A model generated the notes under the pieces. That model did not search any database and was not told the DNA's origin. It worked only from the letters and a program-made list of their open reading frames with translations. Of a stretch of 22,152 bases of DNA, positions 15,482 to 22,152 are shown one piece after another. Source of the stretch: Gammaproteobacteria bacterium (GTDB taxonomy: Bacteria; Pseudomonadota; Gammaproteobacteria; Arenicellales; JAANXG01); contig JAANXG010000137.1 of assembly GCA_018263405.1 (NCBI GenBank), positions 1 through 22,152 on the forward strand. The letters run 5' to 3'. Every line of letters starts with the position of its first letter. Positions within the stretch are counted from its first letter, which is position 1. Made by a program: the position numbers and the translations under genes.

Positions 15482-17488
15482 TCAATCGCCGCCGGACAAC
15501 AGATGACACGATGCGGAGTGCGAAGAGTTAAGGGAAGCCCGGCCCGGGTAGCGCTCGCGGCACACGGTTATGGCCTCCGGGCAACGCGGGTGAAAGTAAC
15601 AGCCCTTGGGCGGCTCGGATGGCGAGGGCATATCTCCTTCCAGTCGAATCGCGCTGTGTTGCGCGCCTGTCTCGATGGTCGGCACTGCCGACAACAACGC
15701 CTTGGTGTAAGGGTGACTGGGTTGTGTCAATACCGTTTCCACCGGCCCCTGCTCCACGATGCGGCCCAGATACATCACGGCCACTTCGTGGGCGAGATAG
15801 GCTACCACCGACATGTTGTGAGTGATAAACAGATAGGACAGACCGAGCTTATCCTGTAGATTCCTGAGTAGATTCAGTATCTGCGCCTGCACGGAAACGT
15901 CCAGTGCACTGGTGGGTTCATCGCATACAATCAGCTTTGGACGCACGGCGAGCGCGCGTGCGATGCAGATGCGCTGCCGCTGGCCGCCGGAAAATTCATG
16001 CGGATACCGGTCGGCGCTGTCTTCCTGCAAACCTACCATCTCGAGCAGTTCCACTACGCGCCTCCGCCGCGCGTCAGGCCCACCTATATGCTGAGCCCTG
16101 AGCCCCTCCGCGATGATATCCCTAACCAGCATCCGCGGGTTCATCGAGGCGAAGGGATCCTGGAATATGATCTGAAACTCCGTCCGGCGGTGGCGCAAAC
16201 TCGACGCCGACACAGCCGTCAGGTCCTCACCCTGAAAACGCACTCTCCCGCCGGTAGGTGCGATTAGCTGCAAAATGCCCTTGCCCGCGGTGGTCTTGCC
16301 GGAACCGGACTCGCCCACCAGTGCCAGGGTCCGGCCCGTCGGGATATTGATATCGACACCGTCAACGGCATACACATGGCCGACAGTCCGCTTAAACACA
16401 CCCGCTTTAATCGGGAAATAGACCTTCAGGCCGGTCACATCCAACAGCTCCTCCTCCGACCCCATTTTTCGTCCGGAAACGGGTTCGACGGACTCGACGA
16501 GACGAACTGGTTCCGGAGCATGATCCGGGGAGTACAAGTAGCAGGCTACCTGTCCACCGTCCACGTTTATCATTGCGGGGGTTTTCTCGCGACACACGGG
16601 CATGACATAGTCGCATCGGGAAGCAAAACGGCATCCCTTGAAATCCGTTCGCAGCGACGGCACGAAGCCCTTGATCACGTAAAGCGGCTGATCTCGTTTG
16701 TTCAGGGCGGGCAGCGACTCAAACAGCTTACCGCTATAAGGATGTTTGGGATCGCCGAAAAACGACTCGCGGCCCGCCTGTTCAATAATCTGGCCCGCAT
16801 ACATTACGGCGACGCGGTCGGCCACTTCGGACACGACGCCCAGATCATGGGTGATCAACAGGACGGCCATGCCCCTTTCTTTCTGGAGTCTGCGAATAAG
16901 GGCCAGCACCTGGGCCTGAATAGTGACGTCCACCGCGGTGGTGGGTTCATCGGCAATCAGCAGCTCCGGTTCGTTGGCGAGGGCAATGGCAATCATTACC
17001 CGTTGCTTCATGCCGCCGGACAGTTGGTGCGGATATTCGTCGATGCGTCGCTCGGGGCTGGGGATACCCACCGACCGCAGTAAATCGACAGATTGCTTCC
17101 TCGCACCGGCACCCTTTACACCCTGGTGTGTCAGCAGGGACTCGCGTATCTGTTCACCGACGGTCAGCACGGCATTGAGAGACGTCATGGGTTCCTGGAA
17201 AATCATCGAGATGCCACTACCCCGGATCCGCCGCATGTCCATTTCGGCAAGCGTCAACAAGTCTTGTCCCATGTACAGGACGCGGCCCTGCTTTACTCGA
17301 CCCGATGACGGCAGCAGCCGCATCAGGGACAACGCGGTCATCGACTTGCCGCAGCCGGATTCGCCCAGGAGCGCCAGTGTCTCACCTTCATTGATCTTCA
17401 GGTTAATGCCGTCCACGGCCCGGACCGGCATTTCGGCACCGCCCAGGTACATGCGAAGATCCTCGATCCGCAGCACGTTGTTTGTCAT
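15482..17488 (-). CDS. yejF: Peptide ABC transporter ATPase with two fused nucleotide-binding domains (YejF type)
   Basis: This 668-residue cytoplasmic protein carries two complete ABC ATPase domains. The first has Walker A GESGCGKS (42-49), signature LSGGMKQR and Walker B LLIADEPTTAVD; the second has GESGSGKT, FSGGQRQR and LIVCDEPTSALD. Each is followed by the oligopeptide-transporter C-terminal Cys-containing segment (CRFASRCDY and CYFHPRCP). A DppD-DppF-like fusion is the defining feature of YejF. The ATG at 17488 overlaps the permease stop by ATGA and has GAGAGG upstream; longer starts to 17596 are rejected because they run back through the upstream permease gene. It powers the importer encoded just upstream. 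Confidence 0.9.
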   Translation of the reverse strand: MTNNVLRIEDLRMYLGGAEMPVRAVDGINLKINEGETLALLGESGCGKSMTALSLMRLLPSSGRVKQGRVLYMGQDLLTLAEMDMRRIRGSGISMIFQEPMTSLNAVLTVGEQIRESLLTHQGVKGAGARKQSVDLLRSVGIPSPERRIDEYPHQLSGGMKQRVMIAIALANEPELLIADEPTTAVDVTIQAQVLALIRRLQKERGMAVLLITHDLGVVSEVADRVAVMYAGQIIEQAGRESFFGDPKHPYSGKLFESLPALNKRDQPLYVIKGFVPSLRTDFKGCRFASRCDYVMPVCREKTPAMINVDGGQVACYLYSPDHAPEPVRLVESVEPVSGRKMGSEEELLDVTGLKVYFPIKAGVFKRTVGHVYAVDGVDINIPTGRTLALVGESGSGKTTAGKGILQLIAPTGGRVRFQGEDLTAVSASSLRHRRTEFQIIFQDPFASMNPRMLVRDIIAEGLRAQHIGGPDARRRRVVELLEMVGLQEDSADRYPHEFSGGQRQRICIARALAVRPKLIVCDEPTSALDVSVQAQILNLLRNLQDKLGLSYLFITHNMSVVAYLAHEVAVMYLGRIVEQGPVETVLTQPSHPYTKALLSAVPTIETGAQHSAIRLEGDMPSPSEPPKGCYFHPRCPEAITVCRERYPGRASLNSSHSASCHLLSGGD

Positions 17489-18888
17489 TCGACACCTCTC
17501 AAACGGGGATCGAACGCATCCCGCACCGTATCGGAAAAAAGATTGGCTGAAAGTACCAGCACAAACATGAACACGAAAGCTGCCAGTAACGACCACCAGA
17601 CAATGGGCTCGCGGGCCATTTCCAACCGCGCGCTATTGATCATGTTCCCCCAACTGTTCATGGTCGGATCGACGCCGATTTGTACATACGACAGTATAGC
17701 CTCGGCCAGTACCAGACCGCTGAAATCGAGCACGACCGTGATCAACACAATATGCATCACGTTCGGAAGCAAATGACGGAACATGATCGTGGGCTGGCCC
17801 ACGCCAAGCGATCGCGCCGCCTCCACGTAATCGATCTCCCGAAGTTTCAGCGATTCCGCCCGCAGGTACCGGCACAAGCCGGTCCAGCTTGTAATGCCCA
17901 GTATCAGGCACAGGAACAACAGGCGCAGGTCCGCGCGTTCCGCCACACTGGCGAACTCCTCGGAATTATTGTTGAGGTAAACCTGCAGCATTAGAATCGC
18001 GGCAGCGATAAGGAGCACTCCGGGTATGGAGTTTAAGGTGGTATACAGATACTGGATCACGTCATCGATCCAGCCACCGAGGTAGCCGGCCATGATCCCG
18101 AGGATCAGGGCGAAGGGCAGCATCACCAACGTGGTCAGGGTGCCGATCATCAGACCGGTCCGGATACTTTTCAGGGTCTGGTAGAAAACATCCTCGCCGA
18201 CCTTATCGGTGCCGAAAACGTGATACTTGGCCGACAGTTCGGTACTGATCCACATCAGAACGAACAAAACGCCCAGGGTGATCAATGTCGCCCGCCACCG
18301 GAATTCCGTTTGATTCGAGGTGATCAGTGCCACGGCGCGCCCGGGCGAGCGCCCGTGCCGCCGTCCCCACACGGTGCAGAACACGGCCACAGCCGCTATC
18401 CAGACCAACAGGCCTTTCACTCCACCCCGGAGCGAACCCGCGATAATGTCCCCAGCTTTTTCGCCGGGGCCCGCCAGATGTGCACCACCGTATTCCAGTT
18501 TCGGATACATCCGTTTTTGTGTGCCGTCCGGCAATTGAACCGTTTCCTTGGAGTACAAGTGGGTCGCGAACGGTGCCGAGTAGGTTTTCTCGGCACGGCC
18601 CATTAGATCCGACGCCAACCAATCAAAAGCGCTGATCGCCTCATTGGAATAGACGAGCGATTTCGCTTCGCCGTCTCTATCGAGCGTAGGGCGGAAGTGA
18701 ACGGAATCCAGCAACCCGATCGCCACGTACGCCAACAGGATCACCATCGTCGACATCGCGGCACGGCTGCGCCCGACCCGGCGCCAAGGCGAACGCAAAT
18801 GTTCTTTCCGACGGGCGTACCAGGTGAAGAGCGCCACCATGATCAACAACAAAAAGATCAGTGCGTCGGTCCAGAACAGGGTAAACAT
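17485..18888 (-). CDS. yejE: Peptide ABC transporter permease, DppC/YejE type, with long N-terminal extension
   Basis: This is a 467-residue inner-membrane permease. The transport core is standard: GTDKVGEDV (226-234, the family's GTD-G-D motif), five or six helices (about 243-450) and the EAA loop EAARSLGVGQP (356-366), which docks on the ATPase. Ahead of it lies an unusual ~220-residue extension with extra helices (about 8-24, 46-62, 155-175, 200-215) and a ~90-residue presumably periplasmic segment; E. coli YejE is about 340 residues. The start is 6 bp after the yejB-like stop and the end overlaps the ATPase by ATGA. Confidence 0.88.
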   Translation of the reverse strand: MFTLFWTDALIFLLLIMVALFTWYARRKEHLRSPWRRVGRSRAAMSTMVILLAYVAIGLLDSVHFRPTLDRDGEAKSLVYSNEAISAFDWLASDLMGRAEKTYSAPFATHLYSKETVQLPDGTQKRMYPKLEYGGAHLAGPGEKAGDIIAGSLRGGVKGLLVWIAAVAVFCTVWGRRHGRSPGRAVALITSNQTEFRWRATLITLGVLFVLMWISTELSAKYHVFGTDKVGEDVFYQTLKSIRTGLMIGTLTTLVMLPFALILGIMAGYLGGWIDDVIQYLYTTLNSIPGVLLIAAAILMLQVYLNNNSEEFASVAERADLRLLFLCLILGITSWTGLCRYLRAESLKLREIDYVEAARSLGVGQPTIMFRHLLPNVMHIVLITVVLDFSGLVLAEAILSYVQIGVDPTMNSWGNMINSARLEMAREPIVWWSLLAAFVFMFVLVLSANLFSDTVRDAFDPRLRGVE

Positions 18889-18894
18889 ACCGCC

Positions 18895-19872
18895 CTATCC
18901 CAGTCTCACCCGGGGGTCGACGACGGTGTAGGAGATATCCGTCAACAGCAGTCCCAGGATGTACAACACCGACCCCAGAAATACCATCGCCCGGACGATA
19001 GCAAAGTCCTGGCGCTGTATCGCTTCGATGGTATAACTTCCGAGCCCCGGAATACCGAAGAACGACTCCATGATCAAGCTGCCCATAAACAACAGCGGCA
19101 ATATCACTACCACACCGGTGAGGATCGGAATTAACGCGTTTTTCAAAACGTGCCTGAACAACACCCTGGGTTCCGACAGACCCTTGGCGCGGGCAGTGCG
19201 CACGTAATCCTTGCCGATTTCTTCGAGAAAAATTGTGCGGTACCAGCGCGAGCCCTGCCCAATTCCGGTGATGATGCCGATAATCACCGGCAGTATTAAG
19301 AATTTAATGGCTTCCCAACCGGGGTCATAACCGGAAATGGGAACCAGATGGAACAGCTTGCTTAACACGTACTGTCCCCCGATGATATAAAATAAGGGGG
19401 AAATGGACAGCAGTATCACACACAACACCACGCCCCAAAAATCCAGAAAGGTACCGCGGAAAAACGCAATCAGCATGGCGAAGGTAATGTTCACCATCAT
19501 ACCTACCACCAGCGTCGGGACGGCAATGGCGAGGCTCGGCCACATCCGCTGGCTGATATCATGGCCGATGTCGCGCCCGCTGTCGGAGCGACCGAAGTCG
19601 AATGCAAACAGCTTCAGGGACTTCTCGAAGAAGATTGTCTCGGTAATGCGCGCCAGTCCCTGCTTATCCGCATTGAACACGACGGGTTTGTTGTAACCCC
19701 GTTCCGCTTTCCAGTTTTCGACGGCCTCCTGGGTTACCCGCCGGTCGCCCAGCTGCGATCGTGCAATGTTATCCGGTGTGTTGACAACAAAAAACAGCAC
19801 AAAAGTAATCAGGTTAACGCCGATTAAAATCGGAATGGCATACAACACCCGGCGGATGATATAGGCAATCAT
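18895..19872 (-). CDS. yejB: Peptide ABC transporter permease, DppB/YejB type
   Basis: This 325-residue permease starts MIAYIIRRVLYAIPILIGVN, the conserved N-terminal helix of DppB-type proteins. A periplasmic segment (about residues 32-105) precedes five further helices, and the EAA-type loop RTARAKGLSEPRVLF lies at about 222-236. It ends with the family's TVVDPRVRLG. The ATG at 19872 overlaps the binding-protein stop by ATGA, and so is chosen over a longer frame to 19980 that runs back over that gene. It forms the channel as a heterodimer with the yejE-like permease. Confidence 0.92.
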   Translation of the reverse strand: MIAYIIRRVLYAIPILIGVNLITFVLFFVVNTPDNIARSQLGDRRVTQEAVENWKAERGYNKPVVFNADKQGLARITETIFFEKSLKLFAFDFGRSDSGRDIGHDISQRMWPSLAIAVPTLVVGMMVNITFAMLIAFFRGTFLDFWGVVLCVILLSISPLFYIIGGQYVLSKLFHLVPISGYDPGWEAIKFLILPVIIGIITGIGQGSRWYRTIFLEEIGKDYVRTARAKGLSEPRVLFRHVLKNALIPILTGVVVILPLLFMGSLIMESFFGIPGLGSYTIEAIQRQDFAIVRAMVFLGSVLYILGLLLTDISYTVVDPRVRLG

Positions 19873-22028
19873 CGCGCGGTGCTCCGCTCGTGACGCCGGT
19901 AGAAGTACACGGCCGGAACGATTGTCGCGACCACGATAAGCACGATCAGGAAGATGGGCCAAACGACCGGCTGATTCCATTTCTCTCGAAGCCGCGCGCG
20001 CCGCTCGGTATCGACTCGTTTGTACTTAAACGTGTTGTTGGCCATCAGATTGGGTTTCACGTTCTTGTACCAGGCGTGATACAGCGCGAAGCTCTTCGGA
20101 TGGAAACCCCAGATCCAGGGGGCGTCGCGGCGCACAATCTCAATCATTTCATCGATAATGCGCTGCCTCTCCGGGTCATTTTCCATGTTCTTCATTTGCT
20201 CGAACAAAAGGTCGAACTCGGGATTGTTGTAGTTCGATGTGTTCTCACCGTTGTGCTCGGCCTTGGAATTGGGGCCATACAAAAGAAACATGAAGTTTTC
20301 CGGATCCGGATAGTCGGCATTCCATCCCCACATGTAAATCTGACCCGTACCCTTGATCATTTTTTCCCGGAAACGGTTATAATCGGTGGCGCGAACAATT
20401 AACTGAATCCCCAGCTTGTCGAATTGTTTGCGCAGCCATTTGAAACGCGCCTTGTCATCCGGTCCACGGGAAATGGCCTCGAAGTTCAGCGCCAGTGGCT
20501 GACCGGTGGATCGATCGATGCCGTCCCCGTACCCTGCTCCACGTAACAGCTCTTTTGCTGCGCTCAGCGGTTTTCTCTTCGGTTCGCCGTCGACCCAGTC
20601 GTACACATAGGGATTCGAACCGGCTTTACCGGTCCGGTCACCGAAGATGCCCGGGGGAACCGGGCCCTGCGCGGCCATGGCCCGGCCATTGGCGAAAATA
20701 GAGATATATTCCTCGATGTCCACGGCGATGGAGATCGCCCGCCTCAGTTTTCGGCCGCGCTCGGAATCGGCGCCCAGCGTCTCGTCCAGCATATTGAATC
20801 CAATATAAATAGTACTGGTCTGCACCGCCGTGGAAAGCTTTATGCCCCGGTCGCGCATTTCGTCGGTCAACCCGGCTTCCCCTTCGGTATTGAAGCGAAT
20901 CGCCTGGTCGAAGCTATCCGAGGATATGCCGGAACTGTCGTAGTAGCCCTGAAGAAACTTGTTCCAGGAGGGAATTGCTTCCTTTTCGCGGCTGAAAAAG
21001 ACTTCATCGGCAAATGGCAGCGGCTTGCCGGCATCATCCAGCAACCCCGAGGTGCGGTCGCCGGGTTCGCCTTCCACGGGATACTTTTCGCCGTGGAAAT
21101 TGGAATTACGTTCCAGCACCATACGCAGGTTGGGGTTATTTTCCTTCAGCATATACGGGCCCGTTCCTATTGGATACCAATCCAGTGTCATGTTTTTTTC
21201 CTCCATACCCGGCTGTGCGTAAAATAGATCCGCCTCCCAGGGCATCGGTGCGAAAAACGGCATCGCTTGCCAGTACAGGAACTGTGGATATTTGCCCCTT
21301 ATGCGGATACGCCAAGCGTACCGATCAACGACTTCCAGTCCTTCCATGTCCACGTTTCGCAGATCGATGAATACATCGTCGGCACTCTGGCGCCGTTGCT
21401 TCAGTTTCTTGGTCATTTCAGCGAACCCAACAATATATTGCGCCATGACGCCGGCGATCGGACAATGCCGGCGGGGATCCGCCATGCGCTTAATCTCGTA
21501 CACGTAGTCTTTTGCCGTCAGTTCCCGCGTGCCTGTCTCTTCAAATTCTCCGACTGTGTGAATGTCTTCAATATCCCGGCGAGTCAAGTCATGATAGATG
21601 TATTCACCCGCCTCGTTCACAGCCAGTGCCGGGTGAGGCTGATAGCGGATGCCCGGCTCGATTTGAAACTCGTACTCGCTGAAGGCTATATCGTCTATGG
21701 GAGCACTCGCGGACAAAACATTACCCTGCGCGTTGTAGTAAGTAACCGAAGGCATGCTACGTACCGTTAATGGAACCAGTTTGTATGGCCGCTTCAGAAA
21801 GTGGTACTGCAGTGGCGGCTCATAGATTTGTGCAATAAAAGTATATTCGTCAGAACTGTAGGAGCGCACGGGATCCAGGTGTTTGGGCCGCTCGGAAAAC
21901 GAAGAGTAGATGATGTTGGCTTCGGCTTCCGACTCCGGATAAGGATTATTCCACGCACCGAAAGCGTTCGATGAACAAACCATTACAGCCCCAGCCAGGG
22001 TGCCGAGCAGCACGGACATAAATTTCAT
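19869..22028 (-). CDS. yejA: Peptide-binding protein (SBP family 5, YejA-like) with C-terminal membrane anchor
   Basis: This 719-residue extracytoplasmic binding protein has a signal peptide (residues 1-25, cleavage near SNAFG-A; the Cys is not in a good lipobox). The family-5 fold follows, with RPKHLDPVRSYSSDE near the start, GTGPYMLKENNP in the middle, and MWGWNADYPDPENFMFLLYG plus DAPWIWG late. The C-terminus has a hydrophobic helix (about residues 686-706) flanked by basic residues and a YFYRRHERS tail, so the protein may be tethered to the inner membrane; E. coli YejA (about 600 residues) has no such helix. AAGG 7 nt before the ATG lies in the end of the repeat. The ligand is inferred to be oligopeptides. 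Confidence 0.87.
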   Translation of the reverse strand: MKFMSVLLGTLAGAVMVCSSNAFGAWNNPYPESEAEANIIYSSFSERPKHLDPVRSYSSDEYTFIAQIYEPPLQYHFLKRPYKLVPLTVRSMPSVTYYNAQGNVLSASAPIDDIAFSEYEFQIEPGIRYQPHPALAVNEAGEYIYHDLTRRDIEDIHTVGEFEETGTRELTAKDYVYEIKRMADPRRHCPIAGVMAQYIVGFAEMTKKLKQRRQSADDVFIDLRNVDMEGLEVVDRYAWRIRIRGKYPQFLYWQAMPFFAPMPWEADLFYAQPGMEEKNMTLDWYPIGTGPYMLKENNPNLRMVLERNSNFHGEKYPVEGEPGDRTSGLLDDAGKPLPFADEVFFSREKEAIPSWNKFLQGYYDSSGISSDSFDQAIRFNTEGEAGLTDEMRDRGIKLSTAVQTSTIYIGFNMLDETLGADSERGRKLRRAISIAVDIEEYISIFANGRAMAAQGPVPPGIFGDRTGKAGSNPYVYDWVDGEPKRKPLSAAKELLRGAGYGDGIDRSTGQPLALNFEAISRGPDDKARFKWLRKQFDKLGIQLIVRATDYNRFREKMIKGTGQIYMWGWNADYPDPENFMFLLYGPNSKAEHNGENTSNYNNPEFDLLFEQMKNMENDPERQRIIDEMIEIVRRDAPWIWGFHPKSFALYHAWYKNVKPNLMANNTFKYKRVDTERRARLREKWNQPVVWPIFLIVLIVVATIVPAVYFYRRHERSTAR

Positions 22029-22035
22029 AGCTTTG

Positions 22036-22152
22036 CCTTAGTACCCTTGGGCATAAATACACACACGTTCAGAGCGTCTCCAAAGTGCCAATGCAAGGCG
22101 CGCTTCGCAGGGAATGGCGAGCCCTTTTCAAGAAGCGCAACGCCGCAGTGGC
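22036..22152 (-). repeat. Dispersed repeat, right copy, covering the yejA-like leader
   Basis: The minus-strand sequence is the inverted counterpart of 1-112: a perfect 33-bp core at 22040-22072 plus a diverged outer flank running to the window edge. Its inner end supplies the AAGG Shine-Dalgarno of the yejA-like gene 7 nt from the ATG. One minus-strand frame is open from the window edge for about 42 codons and stops as ATGA over the yejA start (ending VCVFMPKGTKAKL). I cannot tell whether this is the tail of a real upstream gene. No other gene is seen between 22029 and 22152. Confidence 0.8.

Noticed and set aside
16376..17083. 235-codon plus-strand frame
   Set aside because: It is antisense to the conserved ATPase domains of the yejF-like gene and resembles no family.
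76..22072. Inverted repeats at both ends as termini of a ~22-kb composite transposon
   Set aside because: The interior carries essential housekeeping genes (valS, lptFG) in normal gammaproteobacterial order and no transposase; contig ends falling in a repeat family is simpler.
1..22152. tRNA, rRNA, riboswitch or CRISPR array
   Set aside because: No cloverleaf-like sequence, rRNA-like stretch or regularly spaced direct repeat was seen on either strand in the intergenic regions.

Overview
The window looks like a chromosomal piece of a gammaproteobacterium of moderate-to-high GC. The block lptG-lptF (leftward) diverging from pepA-holC-[acidic protein]-valS (rightward) is the classic gammaproteobacterial arrangement. 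A YigI-type thioesterase, a Yej-type peptide importer and an RsmJ remnant fit the same group. I cannot place it to genus. There are no rRNA or tRNA genes, CRISPR arrays, phage genes or complete insertion sequences.

Layout. 1-112: one copy of a dispersed repeat. 282-2391: a two-gene unit with a small four-helix membrane protein (DUF6394 type) and a two-helix K+ channel with two TrkA-N (RCK) domains. 2388-2572: a fold-back MITE-like element inserted exactly at the channel gene's stop codon. 2687-3154: yigI, perhaps followed by a tiny membrane ORF. 3336-5867 (minus): a large DUF3772/MscS mechanosensitive channel. 5868-6309: 442 bp without a gene, holding a plausible promoter and two adjacent DnaA-box-like sites. 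6310-8503 (minus): lptG and lptF, the permease subunits of the LPS export ABC transporter. 8627-14319 (plus): pepA, holC, an acidic low-complexity protein and valS. 14329-14673 (minus): csaA. 14773-15435: a gene graveyard on the minus strand with fragments resembling the C-terminus of a threonine dehydratase, a piece of a glutathione-reductase-like flavoprotein and an N-terminally truncated rsmJ. 15482-22028 (minus): a complete four-gene peptide ABC importer (yejA-yejB-yejE-yejF order), nearly every junction overlapping by ATGA. 22036-22152: a second, inverted copy of the repeat seen at the left end, covering the Shine-Dalgarno region of the yejA-like gene.

How it works together. Most genes are housekeeping or cell-envelope functions: LPS transport, osmotic and ion homeostasis, peptide uptake and turnover, replication clamp-loader accessory, and tRNA charging. 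I see no obvious defence or biosynthetic system. The most unusual content is in repeats and decay: the MITE-like element at a stop codon, the homologous repeats near both window ends, and the cluster of three same-strand gene fragments. The Yej-type importer is also atypical, with a binding protein that appears membrane-anchored at its C-terminus and a permease with a long N-terminal extension.
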